Source: Candidatus Dactylopiibacterium sp.
GTDB lineage: Bacteria; Pseudomonadota; Gammaproteobacteria; Burkholderiales; Rhodocyclaceae
Length of the DNA stretch: 54,985 nucleotides
Direction of reading: 5' to 3'
Assembly (NCBI GenBank): GCA_031119555.1
Contig: JAVHXQ010000021.1
Span: 1 to 54,985 of the forward strand
Shown: positions 26,001-36,452 of the stretch, in pieces
Layout: each line of letters opens with the position of its first letter
How positions within the stretch are numbered: position 1 is the first letter of the stretch
The notes under the pieces: generated by a model
The model's database searches: none
Told to the model about the DNA's origin: nothing
Seen by the model: only the letters and a program-made list of their open reading frames with translations
Translations under genes and position numbers: made by a program

Positions 26001-26857
26001 ACAAGGCCAACTGGTCGGTCAAGAAGCTCGCAGCCAACCTGAATGGCGCGGGGGCCTCCAGCAAGGCGCCCATCACGGCCGCGCCCGACGTGGCGCTCAT
26101 CAACACGCCAGGGCCTTTCCCCTCCTACCAGAACGCGGCGGACCTCAAAACCCAGCGTCTGATGGTTTTCGTGGGGAACGGCAAACTGCTGCATGGCGAC
26201 GATTTCAGCAGCAATGACAATGACAACGGCTTCTATGCCATCGCGGACGAAGACGATGCCCTCGTTATCGGAGAAGGCGCCTGCGCGAGCCTGGGCTGCC
26301 TCGTGCAGGACGGCCTTGGCCAGGCCTCCAGCAGCCTGGGCCTGAACAACTGGGGCACGACCAACAACAGCAACCTCACCTCGTGGTGGGTCGTGGACAA
26401 GCACTCCTTCAACTGGAACGGCGTACAGCGCGTCAAGCGCGGCTGGTACATCCGCTTCTCCGAAACCGGGGGCGAGCGCATGGTCTACGCGCCACAGGTC
26501 TTCAACGGAAAAGTGTTGTTCACCACCACCATGAAGACGGACTCGCGTCACGGTCAGGCCGGCACCTGCGAGCAGGCCTACAGCGCGATGTACAACCTCT
26601 CCGCCAACAAGGGCGGCGAGGAGACGGGTTATCCCTCTCGCGTCAATCTGGGGTTTGGCATCGCTTCGGGGGTATCCATCATCCAATTGCCAGACGGCTC
26701 GACGTTCGGCACCGGCAACAAAAAAGGGGCAGGAGAGGACGGCAGCGAAAACTGCAAGGAGGGCGACGGTTGCGACTTCAGACGACCGACCGATGGCAAC
26801 CCGCCCGCCGTGAATGGTCAGCTGCGCCGTTTCGGCTGGCGCGAGATCTATCGCTGA
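23090..26857 (+). CDS. pilY1: PilY1-type pilus tip adhesin/assembly protein
   Basis: 1255 residues. Signal peptide about 1-25, then a VWA-like part with a MIDAS-type VDNSGSMDF near residue 47, a long variable middle, and from about residue 700 the PilY1 beta-propeller (HLLGDIVNATPAFV, YVGANDGMLHAF, GGDLNGNLWRFN). PilY1 caps the pilus, controls extension/retraction and can bind surfaces. AGGAG precedes the ATG. The segment before GGDLNGNLWRF (about 25897-25950), where many relatives have an EF-hand-like Ca2+ loop, reads FTANASGQDNALLKYVY and lacks the regular Asp spacing. Confidence 0.92.
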   Translation: MRPLFSLTPLCAALLASLSCGAVVAAVKIADVPLDVSLNSANSVLAVDNSGSMDFELLINGADQGLAKLPPDKTSNSNRYAYMFPMAVEDDYDGDRNFYDYGNIPPFQAYAYFRSPSVNTLFYNPKITYDPWPDATIGGNAVSFPQSPVTAARTHPYFTQGRDNSGGTATTFDLTATYFGNTTTAVTSCSDIPNTASARNSTWTFLVKDGMSIDSTVQPSGTGTSYPVCFRTTPRNGNWSEKGSWKSVASASTNEINGGIARTDLDVMVPYNPATFWMPDSTCTASWPACATDPSGTRYKRFDINSLTGSSYTLPDGTVIARSKQQELQNFANWFTYYRKRKTMMAGGMGKAFDSLQRNFRQFGAGVMTYHDSAAISANSPKIYDFTTTTAANNGRALAGLLYALHSEGGTPTIGTLDKAGQVYGYSGPFNNFLINKSSTDAITDQTSAEARLRCSANTAFILTDGYGNDYDTTRSSIYAKAKAYYDDLRWWKPSSGSIGKTMNTYGITLGALGSAYLGNPDATPPSNWPTPSNDDATSIDDLWRATLYSKGKLLSATDPTTLEASINAIITSMFASGTGSGLAYSGTQISTSNNMVIKAGYDSGDWTGELAAFSVHTTGTKAGYINYDDKKWSARDQLDTNTARVIATWSGSAGIPFTSTALNTASLLSAFNTGANNDGANVVAWLRGDRSLEGTTYRKRTHLLGDIVNATPAFVNEAFATYSYPGYSTFAASVKSRTDMVYVGANDGMLHAFRASDGKEMWAYVPKGVHSKLNALAQPGYTHQFTVDGNLTAWDVQFTQSSSSSAAADGNNSSWKTVLIGGLRGGGKGFYALDITAPDLAGSTAAEKEADLAGKVLWEFTDADMGFSFGKPQIGKTEAYGWVALLTSGYNNTDGKGYLYVVKIQDGSLIKKIPIDLASGSTYDQVGLANVIGVIDFTANASGQDNALLKYVYGGDLNGNLWRFNIRDADKANWSVKKLAANLNGAGASSKAPITAAPDVALINTPGPFPSYQNAADLKTQRLMVFVGNGKLLHGDDFSSNDNDNGFYAIADEDDALVIGEGACASLGCLVQDGLGQASSSLGLNNWGTTNNSNLTSWWVVDKHSFNWNGVQRVKRGWYIRFSETGGERMVYAPQVFNGKVLFTTTMKTDSRHGQAGTCEQAYSAMYNLSANKGGEETGYPSRVNLGFGIASGVSIIQLPDGSTFGTGNKKGAGEDGSENCKEGDGCDFRRPTDGNPPAVNGQLRRFGWREIYR

Positions 26858-26860
26858 CCC

Positions 26861-27532
26861 TCAGCGCTGCGTGGAAAGACTGTTTCCAGGGCCGGCATCC
26901 GTCGGCCCTTTTTCATTGTCCTGAAGCCCGAGGCCGCCCTCCAGGCGCGCGAAGACCGGCTGGCCATCCCGGATGGCCGGGCGATAGCTCGCCTGCTCAA
27001 GCTGGCGGACGAGATCCCGCGTCGTGTCTTCGTCGAGCCAGTTGCTCGTGACGACCACTTTCGCGGCACGGCCATCCGGCCCCACGAGGATGCTGAAATT
27101 GATCACGAATCCGGCGGTGTCCGGTGCCTGGACGGATTCGAGGAATATTTCTCCCAGCAGCGCGGGAGGCGAATCGAACGCTCGTGGCACCGGCAGGTTA
27201 AGGCCCGAATGCGCCGTGGCGGTCTTGCCGCTCGTCTGCGTCTGGGCGACGGGGCGGTCGGGCATCTGCGCCGCGACCGAGCTGGGAACGAACGGCGCCG
27301 GCGCTTCCAGCGCGCGCGCACTCACGCCTGATGTCTCCGTCAGCCGGGCCTGCAGCGGCAACACGCTCATCGCGCTGTAGGCGGGACTGCCGCCCCGCTG
27401 GAATGCCGGCACCGCCATGAGCACGGCATGCGCGCCCACGGAGCAGCACACACAAAAGAGAAGCCGGGGTCGAAAGCGCTTCAAGGCGGCGTAAGGAAGG
27501 TGGAGGGAATGAAAACCAGCGAGACCCGTCAC
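26861..27532 (-). CDS. TonB-like energy-transducer family protein
   Basis: 223 residues: one N-terminal hydrophobic helix (about 22-42, LLFCVCCSVGAHAVLMAV), a Pro/Ala-rich periplasmic linker, and a C-terminal region (about 140-205) with the TonB-C pattern of beta-strands, SILVGPDGRAAKVVVTSNW and YRPAIRDGQPVFARLE. The start is GTG 27532, with AGAGGGG 4 bases upstream and a TATAAAT hexamer beyond it. No ExbB/ExbD partner is adjacent, so a real TonB role is unproven. The 3' end overlaps the pilY1 terminator on the other strand. Confidence 0.68.
   Translation of the reverse strand: MTGLAGFHSLHLPYAALKRFRPRLLFCVCCSVGAHAVLMAVPAFQRGGSPAYSAMSVLPLQARLTETSGVSARALEAPAPFVPSSVAAQMPDRPVAQTQTSGKTATAHSGLNLPVPRAFDSPPALLGEIFLESVQAPDTAGFVINFSILVGPDGRAAKVVVTSNWLDEDTTRDLVRQLEQASYRPAIRDGQPVFARLEGGLGLQDNEKGPTDAGPGNSLSTQR
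26889..26913 (+). terminator. Terminator of the pilin operon
   Basis: GGGCCG / CGGCCC with an 8-nt loop, then five T, 32 bp after the pilY1 stop. It lies inside the 3' end of the convergent TonB-like gene. Confidence 0.8.
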
Positions 27533-27572
27533 GCGCCCCTCTGGACAGGTATTTATACAGGATATTCAGGGG

Positions 27573-27602
27573 TTGTTCGAAGCCGTCCGGCCTCACTACA
27601 CT
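27573..27602 (+). promoter_or_regulatory. Putative aceB promoter
   Basis: TTGTTC (27573-27578), 18-bp spacer, TACACT (27597-27602); a start near 27610 gives a short leader to ATG 27636. Confidence 0.4.
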
Positions 27603-27635
27603 GCAGCGCAGCATTCCACCCCCACGGAGTCCTCC

Positions 27636-29237
27636 ATGTCCATCGCCTTCCCCGCCGGCGTCGAGATCCTCGCGCCGCTGCAACCCGGTTTCGAATCCAT
27701 CCTCACGCCCGCCGCGCTGGCCTTCGTGGCCACGCTCCATCGCGCGTTCGAGCCGCGCCGGCAGGAGCTTCTCGCCGCGCGCGTGGCGCGCCAGGCGCGT
27801 CTCGATGCGGGTGAGCAGCCGGACTTCCTGCCCGCCACGCGCGCGATCCGCGAGGGGGACTGGCGCGTAGCGCCCCTGCCCGCCGCGCTGGAGCGCCGCC
27901 GCACCGAGATCACGGGCCCGGTGGAACGCAAGATGATCATCAACGCGCTGAACTCGGGCGCGGACTCCTACATGACCGACTTCGAGGATTCCAACGCCCC
28001 GAACTGGAACAACCAGATCCAGGGGCAGATCAATCTTTTCGAAGCCGTCCGCGGCACCATCGGCTACACGAACGACGCCGGCAAGCGCTATGCGCTGGGC
28101 GACAAGGTGGCCACGCTGCAGATCCGGCCGCGCGGCTGGCATCTCGACGAAAAGCACGTGCGCATCGACGGGCAGCGCGTGTCGGGCGGCTTGTTCGACT
28201 TCGCGCTGGTGTTCTTCCATAACGCGAAGGAGCAGGTCGCGCGCGGGGCCGGCCCCTTCTATTACCTTCCCAAGCTCGAAAGCCATCTCGAGGCGCGCCT
28301 GTGGAACGACATCTTCTGCCGCGCGCAGGATGAACTGGGCCTGCCGCGCGGCACGATCAAGGCCACCGTGCTGATCGAAACCATCCTCGCCGCCTTCGAG
28401 ATGGAAGAGATCCTGTACGAACTGCGCGAACACAGCGCCGGCCTCAACGCCGGGCGCTGGGATTACATCTTCTCCTGCATCAAGAAGTTCCGCCGCAACC
28501 CGGAGTTCTGCCTCGCCAACCGCAGCGCGATCACCATGACGGTGCCCTTCATGCGCGCCTACGCGCTCACGCTCGTCAAGACCTGTCACAAGCGCGGCGC
28601 GCCGGCCATCGGCGGCATGGCCGCGCTGATTCCGATCAAGAGCGACCCGGTCGCGAACGAAAAAGCCCTCGCGTGGGTACGCGCCGACAAGGCACGCGAT
28701 GCGGCCGACGGCTTCGACGGCGGCTGGGTCGCGCATCCGGGGCTGGTGCCGATCGCGCACGAAGAGTTCGTCAAGGTGCTCGGCGACGCTCCCAACCAAT
28801 GGTCCCGCCAGCGGCCCGACGTCAGCTTCAGCGCCGAGGATCTGCTCGACTTTCAGCCCGAAACGCCCATCACCGAGGCCGGCCTGCGCAACAACATCAA
28901 CGTCGGCATTCACTACCTCGGCGCATGGCTGGCCGGCAATGGCTGCGTGCCCATCCACAACCTCATGGAAGACGCCGCCACGGCCGAGATCAGCCGCTCC
29001 CAGGTCTGGCAGTGGGTGCGCTCGCCCAAGGGCGTGCTCGACGACGGGCACAAGGTCGACGCCGCGCTCGTGCGCGCGCTGATTCCGCAGGAGCTGGAAA
29101 AAGTGCTTGCCACCGTGAGCGGCCAGGGCGAGGCCACCGCCTCCTACGTGCGGGCGGCGCAGATCTTCGAGGAAATGTCGCTCGCCGAAACCTACCCCGA
29201 GTTCCTCACGCTGCCGCTTTACGAAGCCATGTCCTGA
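27636..29237 (+). CDS. aceB: Malate synthase A
   Basis: 533 residues, the size of the A-type (not the 720-residue G-type). Visible are the TGPVERKMIINALNSGAD segment, the YMTDFEDSNAPNWNNQI substrate region and IETILAAFEMEEILYELREH with the Mg2+-binding acidic residues. It condenses glyoxylate with acetyl-CoA to malate, the second glyoxylate-shunt step. GGAGT precedes ATG 27636. Divergent from the TonB-like gene. Isocitrate lyase (aceA) is not in this window. Confidence 0.96.
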   Translation: MSIAFPAGVEILAPLQPGFESILTPAALAFVATLHRAFEPRRQELLAARVARQARLDAGEQPDFLPATRAIREGDWRVAPLPAALERRRTEITGPVERKMIINALNSGADSYMTDFEDSNAPNWNNQIQGQINLFEAVRGTIGYTNDAGKRYALGDKVATLQIRPRGWHLDEKHVRIDGQRVSGGLFDFALVFFHNAKEQVARGAGPFYYLPKLESHLEARLWNDIFCRAQDELGLPRGTIKATVLIETILAAFEMEEILYELREHSAGLNAGRWDYIFSCIKKFRRNPEFCLANRSAITMTVPFMRAYALTLVKTCHKRGAPAIGGMAALIPIKSDPVANEKALAWVRADKARDAADGFDGGWVAHPGLVPIAHEEFVKVLGDAPNQWSRQRPDVSFSAEDLLDFQPETPITEAGLRNNINVGIHYLGAWLAGNGCVPIHNLMEDAATAEISRSQVWQWVRSPKGVLDDGHKVDAALVRALIPQELEKVLATVSGQGEATASYVRAAQIFEEMSLAETYPEFLTLPLYEAMS

Positions 29238-29736
29238 GCGCTCCGGCGCGGGTGCCTCCCGCGCCCGGGGCCAGGACACGAAGCGGCGCAAGCGCGGGAC
29301 GGCGCGCCCCTTCGCGCCGGCGGCGCCCGCCCGCCTGGATTTTCCTGATCCGCGCGCACGGCGCTTCAGATGCGGGAGATCGCGGGGCGGACGCTGGAAC
29401 GCACCCCGGCGCTGAGCGATGCCGGCCAGCATGCCGCGCCGTCCCCGCCTCGCATCGCACGCCCAGCCGCATCCGGAATCGAGCCCGCGAAGCCAGCGCA
29501 GCCATCACGGCGCCCTGCCGCGGGTATCGCGGGCGCGAGCGCGCCGCCCCGGCTCCGCGCATCGCCCGGGGTGCGCCACGCAGTCAGGCGCGCAAGGGCT
29601 GGGCCTTCCCCCGCTCCGCGACAGGGAGCCGGCAGACGGGCCAGGTGAGCCGGGCGAGCCGGGTCTGCGCCCCCTCCCTAGCGCGACGGGCAGGGTCCGC
29701 GGGGGGATGACGTCGGGCCGCCATCCCGCGCGGGTC
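29238..29736. other. Gene-free GC-rich stretch after aceB
   Basis: 499 bp, very GC-rich, with only low-complexity Ala/Arg/Pro frames on either strand and no Shine-Dalgarno-backed start. No hairpin with a T tract, tRNA or clear repeat was seen. It may hold the decayed remains of a gene or unrecognised UTR. Confidence 0.5.
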
Positions 29737-30207
29737 TCAGGCGGGCCCCGAGCGCATGGGGGTGAGCTCGCCGCGGCGGATCAGGAACTCCGCGCGCAGG
29801 ATCGCCGCCCCTTCCTCGCGGGCGAAGGTGTAACCCACGACGGCCACCTCTTCCCCCGCGCGCAAGGGGCTGACTTTCCATTGGGTGAGGCGCGTCAATG
29901 GCGCCAGTTCGATCTGCCAGCGCCGGTCCTTGCGACGCGGAAGCTCGGCGCGCGCCAGGATCGCCGCCGCGTCGACCTGCGCGCTCTGCGCGGGCGCGCT
30001 GTGCGTGGCGAGCCCGGCCGGCAGCGTCTGGCCGGCGCTCAGATCCAGGAAGAACTCGACGTGCGGATTGCGCCAGCGCACGTCGCTCGCCACTCCCTCG
30101 AGGTACAGCGGCCGGGTGTCGTCGAAGCTGCTCCAGCCGTGATGCGCGAGCGTTCTCGGCGTAGCAAGCAGCAGGGGCAAGCCCACCAGGAAATCACGAC
30201 GCAGCAT
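29737..30207 (-). CDS. DUF6152-type periplasmic protein
   Basis: 156 residues: a signal peptide with an RR start (MLRRDFLVGLPLLLATPRTLA) and then HHGWSSFDDTRPLYLEGV followed by RWRNPHVEFFLDL, the pattern of DUF6152 proteins (AHH..F, WxNPH). The twin Arg resembles a Tat signal, though the hydrophobic core would also suit Sec. GAGGT precedes the ATG. It lies 41 bp after the DUF6644-like membrane gene on the same strand, so the pair probably work together. Function unknown. Confidence 0.7.
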   Translation of the reverse strand: MLRRDFLVGLPLLLATPRTLAHHGWSSFDDTRPLYLEGVASDVRWRNPHVEFFLDLSAGQTLPAGLATHSAPAQSAQVDAAAILARAELPRRKDRRWQIELAPLTRLTQWKVSPLRAGEEVAVVGYTFAREEGAAILRAEFLIRRGELTPMRSGPA

Positions 30208-30248
30208 GGCACACCTCGCAGCGGGGGCCGCCGGGCGCGGCCGCAGCT

Positions 30249-30701
30249 TCAGATGTAGGCGATGGCCCGGCCGCATGCAATCACGGCGAGCCAGATCAGC
30301 AGCGAAGCGCCCGCCTGTGCGCGTGTCAGACCGTCGTCGGGCACGCCGCGCACATGCAGCAGCCCTGCGTTCAGCGCGGCGAGCCCAAGCAGGGCGAGCT
30401 TGAACCGGAACGCCGCATTGACGGCGAGTTCGCTCGCCTGGGTGGCGAACATCAGTGCGCCGCTCGTGGCCGCCAGACCGAAGCCCGCCAGCGTCCAGGG
30501 CAGCAGCGCACGCAGCAGCGCGTCGCGCGCCATCGTCCGGCAAGCCCAGCCCAGCAGGCGCAGATCGACGAACCACAGGCTGCCGAACACCAGCGCCAGT
30601 CCCACGATGTGCAAGGCCTCCAGCACCGGGTAGGCCCATGCGTCGCTGCGCAACGCCGTGGCCAGCGCGGAATCCTGCAGGTTCGCAAGCCAGGTCGCCA
30701 T
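30249..30701 (-). CDS. Four-helix membrane protein, DUF6644-like
   Basis: 150 residues with about four helices. The first contains the conserved ALHIVGLALVFGSLWFVDLRLLG stretch, and the third NAAFRFKLALLGLAALNAG; the His in helix 1 recalls heme-ligand positions in small b-type membrane proteins, but that is speculative. GGAAGGG sits upstream of ATG 30701, 18 bp after uvrD. Paired with the DUF6152-type gene. Function unknown. Confidence 0.65.
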   Translation of the reverse strand: MATWLANLQDSALATALRSDAWAYPVLEALHIVGLALVFGSLWFVDLRLLGWACRTMARDALLRALLPWTLAGFGLAATSGALMFATQASELAVNAAFRFKLALLGLAALNAGLLHVRGVPDDGLTRAQAGASLLIWLAVIACGRAIAYI

Positions 30702-30719
30702 GGCGTCGCGCGCCCTTCC

Positions 30720-32942
<2,223 letters not shown>

Positions 32943-33028
32943 GGAGAGGCGGAATCAGGGGAAGCGCGCATTTTACAGGAGCGCGCCGGCCCCTTCCCGC
33001 CAGCGGCGCGGGCACGCCCCCGGCGGGC

Positions 33029-33062
33029 GAAAAAAAACCGGAGTCCCGTGAAGGACTCCGGT
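33029..33062 (-). terminator. Terminator after uxaA
   Basis: On the minus strand ACCGGAGTCC / GGACTCCGGT (10-bp stem, 6-nt loop), followed by a run of T. It ends the uxaBA transcript before uvrD. Confidence 0.92.
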
Positions 33063-33126
33063 CATGCAGGGGCCAGAAGAGGCCTTGGGGGAGGAAGCAA
33101 ACTTCAGCGGTACATATCCTTGCGGC

Positions 33127-34641
33127 TTACATCACCGCGCCGATCATCCAGGGCAGGAATTCGTCGTTGCCATAGCCGGCCTTCTCGCTCTGGGCCTTTT
33201 CGCCCGAGGCGTAACGCACGATGGCATCGAAGATGCGCTGGGAGATCTCGTTCATCGGAACGCCATCGAGCAGGTCGCCGCAATTGACGTCCATGTCTTC
33301 GCGCTGACGGTTCCAGAGCACGTTGTTGGTCGCGAGCTTGATGGTCGGCACGCCGGCACAGCCGAACGCCGAGCCGCGCCCGGTGGTGAAACAGATCAGC
33401 TGGGCGCCGCCCGCGGCCTGCCCCGTCGCCGAGACCGGGTCGTAACCCGGCGTGTCCATGTACACGAAGCCCTTGGCGGTGACCGGCTCGGCGTACTCGT
33501 ACACGCCCTGCAGCGTGGTGGTGCCGCCCTTGGCGACCGCGCCCAGCGACTTCTCGAGAATCGTCGTCAGGCCGCCGGCCTTGTTGCCGACCGAAGGGTT
33601 GTTGTCCATCTCGCCGCCGTTGCGCGTCGTGTAACCCTTCCACCACGCGATGCGCCCGATGAGCTTCTCGGCGATCTCCGGCGTGGCGGCACGCCGCGTG
33701 AGCAGGTGCTCGGCGCCGTAGACCTCGGGCGTTTCCGACAGGATCGCGGTCGCGCCCTGGGCCACCAGCATGTCGACCGCGCCGCCGAGGGCGGGGTTGG
33801 CCGTGATGCCGGAATAGCCGTCGGAGCCGCCGCAGTTCAGGCCCACGATGAGTTCGGACAGCGGCGCGTCCTCGCGCTGGTAGCCATTCGCCTTGGGCAG
33901 CATGGCCTCCACGAGCTCGATGCCGCGCGCGATGGCCTTGGAGGTGCCGCCCAGATCCTGGATGTTCACGCTCGCCAGCATGCCCTCCTCGTGCGCGCCG
34001 ATCTCCTCGACCAGCGGCTGGATCTGGTTCATTTCACACCCCAGCCCCACGAACAGGATGCCCGAGAAGTTGGGGTGCTTCGCGTAGCCCACCATCGTGC
34101 GGCGCAAGGCCTGCATGCCTTCGCCGGCACTGTTCATGCCGCACCCGAGCGGATGCGGCATGGGCACCACGCCGTCGATGTTCGGGTAGGCCGCCAGCCG
34201 TTCGCGCGAAAAATGATTGGCAATGGCGCGCACCACGGTGGCCGAGCAGTTCACCGAGGCGACCACGCCGATGTAGTTGCGCGTGCCGACCTTGCCGTTA
34301 CGGCGCTTGTAACCCTTGAAGGTGGCGGGCGTGGCCACCTTGGGCGGATCGAACCTGGCGGTGCCGATCGCATAGTCGCGCTCGAACTCGCCCACGGCGA
34401 GATTCTGCACGTGCACGTGCTGACCGGCCGCGATGTCGGTCTTCGCGAAACCGATGATCTGGTTGTAGCGGTGCACGGCCTCGCCGGCCTTGATGTCGTG
34501 CGCGGCAACCTTGTGTCCCGGCGGCACGAGGTCGCGCACGGTACAGGTTTCACCCGGAATGGTATTGCCCGGCATGAGCTGACGCGTGGCGATCACCACG
34601 TCGTCATTGGCATGCAGGCGGATCGCGATGGAAGAGTCCAT
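33127..34641 (-). CDS. uxaA: Altronate dehydratase
   Basis: 504 residues, close to E. coli UxaA in size. An N-terminal SAF-like domain (about 1-90, MDSSIAIRLHANDDVVIATR) is followed by the UxaA/GarD dehydratase body with GTRNYIGVVASVNCSATV, PHPLGCGMNSAG, GLGCEMNQIQ, GLNCGGSDGYSGITANPALG and FTTGRGSAFGCAGVPTIK. It dehydrates D-altronate to 2-keto-3-deoxygluconate. Galactarate dehydratase GarD is the main alternative, but the tagaturonate reductase 13 bp upstream makes UxaA far more likely. GGAGA precedes ATG 34641. Confidence 0.93.
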   Translation of the reverse strand: MDSSIAIRLHANDDVVIATRQLMPGNTIPGETCTVRDLVPPGHKVAAHDIKAGEAVHRYNQIIGFAKTDIAAGQHVHVQNLAVGEFERDYAIGTARFDPPKVATPATFKGYKRRNGKVGTRNYIGVVASVNCSATVVRAIANHFSRERLAAYPNIDGVVPMPHPLGCGMNSAGEGMQALRRTMVGYAKHPNFSGILFVGLGCEMNQIQPLVEEIGAHEEGMLASVNIQDLGGTSKAIARGIELVEAMLPKANGYQREDAPLSELIVGLNCGGSDGYSGITANPALGGAVDMLVAQGATAILSETPEVYGAEHLLTRRAATPEIAEKLIGRIAWWKGYTTRNGGEMDNNPSVGNKAGGLTTILEKSLGAVAKGGTTTLQGVYEYAEPVTAKGFVYMDTPGYDPVSATGQAAGGAQLICFTTGRGSAFGCAGVPTIKLATNNVLWNRQREDMDVNCGDLLDGVPMNEISQRIFDAIVRYASGEKAQSEKAGYGNDEFLPWMIGAVM

Positions 34642-34654
34642 GATGTTCTCCGGT

Positions 34655-36166
34655 TCAGGCGAGATCGCCCATGGCGGCCTTGACGCCCCTGGCCTTGATG
34701 GCGGTCAGCGCGGCCGTCACCTGCGCGGCCAGATCGCCCACGGCGTTCAGATCCTCGCCCCACAGGCTCACGTCGGCGAGCATCCTGGCCACGCGCGGCG
34801 CCAGCGCTTCGCCGGCCTGATAACCGGCCCACGCGGCGGAGAGCGCGTCGATCACCTCCGCGTTGTCGCGGATCGGGTAGGCGCCCGCGGCGCGCTTGCC
34901 GACATACTCGCCGGAAGCGTCCTTCTCGCCATGATAGAAATTCAACAGCGCGGCGAGCGAGAACGCCAGACCGGCGGGCGCCTTGCCATGCTGCGCGACG
35001 AAGTCCTTGACCGTGGGCAGCACGCGCACCTTCCACTTGGAAGCGGAGTTCAGCGCGATGGAAATAAGCTCGTGGCGGATGCTGGGGTTCGCGAAGCGCT
35101 CCATGATGGTGTCGGCGTAGGCACGGCGCTCAGCGTCGGGCAGCGGCACGAACGGAACGATTTCCTCGAACATCACGCGCTTCAGGTACTGCGACACGAC
35201 CGGGTCTTCCGTCATTTCCTGCACCGTGTCCAGGCCCGCGCAGTAGGCAGCCAGCGACGAAGCGGTGTGCGCGCCGTTGAGGATGCGCACCTTGCGCGTG
35301 CGGTAGGGCTGCAGATCGTCGGTCCACACCACGTCGAGACCGGCCTTGTGCAGCGGGATCTCCTCGGCCAGGTGCGCCGGCCCCTCGATGACCCACAGCA
35401 GGAAGGGCTCGGCCGCCACGATGAGCTTGTCGGTATAGCCCAGCTCGGCGCACAGCGCTTGCGCCTCGGCGGCGGGGTAGCCCGGCACGATGCGGTCGAC
35501 GAGCGTGTTGCAGAAGTAGTTGTGCTTCTCGACCCAGTCGGAGAACTCGTCGGGCAGGCCCCAGGCCTTGGCATGCTGCAGCACGATGCTGCGCAGCTTG
35601 CTGCCGTTGGCTTCGATGAGTTCGCAGGGCAGGAACACGAGCCCGGTGGCCGCGGTGCCGCCCAGCGTCTGGAAACGGGCCCACAGAAGGGACGCGACCT
35701 TGGCCGGGAAGGAATCCGGACAGGCGTCCGTGAGTGCTTCCTCGACGTGCGCGATACCGGCTTCGGTGGTGTTGGAAATCACGAAACGCAGCGTCGGGTC
35801 ATTGGCCAGCGCCACCATCTCGCCCCATTGCGCATACGGGTTCAGGCAGCGGTCCACGCAGCTCACGATGCGGCGCGAATCCACTTTCCTGCCGCCCTGC
35901 ACGCCACGCAGCAGCACGGTGAACAGACCGTCCTGGGCGTTGATGAGATCGGCGATGCCACGGTCGAGCGGCTGGGCGACGGTCACGCGGCCATTGAAAT
36001 GGCCCTCGCCATTCGCGACATCGATGAGCCAGTCGGCGAAACCACGCAGGAAGTTGCCGTCGCCGATCTGCAGGATGCGGACCGGCGCCTTGCCGGCCGC
36101 GGGCTGCAGGTTGAATTCGGCGCCAACCTTGGTCTGGGCGAGCGTGGTGCGATTGAGTACAGCCAT
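34655..36166 (-). CDS. uxaB: Tagaturonate reductase (mannitol dehydrogenase family)
   Basis: 503 residues. The NAD-binding start VRILQIGDGNFLRGFADWLID, FVISNTTEAGI, LPCELIEANGSKLR, FCNTLVDRIVPGYP and RKVRILNGAHTASS follow the UxaB branch of polyol dehydrogenases closely, including the Lys and Asn-His active-site residues. It reduces D-tagaturonate to D-altronate, the substrate of UxaA next door. AGGAGT lies 6 bases before ATG 36166. A palindromic operator and promoter lie about 90 bp upstream. Fructuronate reductase (UxuB) is a less likely reading. Confidence 0.92.
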   Translation of the reverse strand: MAVLNRTTLAQTKVGAEFNLQPAAGKAPVRILQIGDGNFLRGFADWLIDVANGEGHFNGRVTVAQPLDRGIADLINAQDGLFTVLLRGVQGGRKVDSRRIVSCVDRCLNPYAQWGEMVALANDPTLRFVISNTTEAGIAHVEEALTDACPDSFPAKVASLLWARFQTLGGTAATGLVFLPCELIEANGSKLRSIVLQHAKAWGLPDEFSDWVEKHNYFCNTLVDRIVPGYPAAEAQALCAELGYTDKLIVAAEPFLLWVIEGPAHLAEEIPLHKAGLDVVWTDDLQPYRTRKVRILNGAHTASSLAAYCAGLDTVQEMTEDPVVSQYLKRVMFEEIVPFVPLPDAERRAYADTIMERFANPSIRHELISIALNSASKWKVRVLPTVKDFVAQHGKAPAGLAFSLAALLNFYHGEKDASGEYVGKRAAGAYPIRDNAEVIDALSAAWAGYQAGEALAPRVARMLADVSLWGEDLNAVGDLAAQVTAALTAIKARGVKAAMGDLA

Positions 36167-36248
36167 TGAACGACTCCTGTGAGATGGAATCACGCGGGCC
36201 GGAGGATGAATCGCCGGTTCGCCTGACAAATTCAAGAAATTTTCGTCA

Positions 36249-36278
36249 TGCTAGATGAAGTTGTCTTACAACTCAAGC
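36249..36278 (-). promoter_or_regulatory. uxaBA promoter with palindromic operator
   Basis: On the minus strand TTGAGT, a 17-bp spacer and TAGCAT form a plausible promoter. The palindrome AGTTGT-AAG-ACAACT (36259-36273) overlaps the -35 and spacer. TTGTNNNACAA fits operators of the FadR/UxuR subfamily of GntR repressors, which commonly control hexuronate genes. No such regulator is in the window. Confidence 0.6.
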
Positions 36279-36452
36279 AAGAGAAAACCCTTAATCAGGA
36301 AGTCATCATTTGTCACGAAGCGGGGCCGTGGAGGCTTCCGCCGGGGGGGGCCGCACCACCGGCACGGTCGCGGCAGGCCGGGCCGGGCCACGTCCCTCCT
36401 GCCCGCCACACGGGGCGGCGGGCTGCGCAGGCCTTGCGCCTGCGCTGCGGGA

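Noticed and set aside
24776..26686. 636-codon minus-strand frame inside pilY1
   Set aside because: Antisense shadow of pilY1 with Gly/Val/Arg-rich sequence and no recognisable domain.
29370..29710. Short plus-strand frames after aceB
   Set aside because: Ala/Arg/Pro repeats of high-GC noncoding DNA without start signals.
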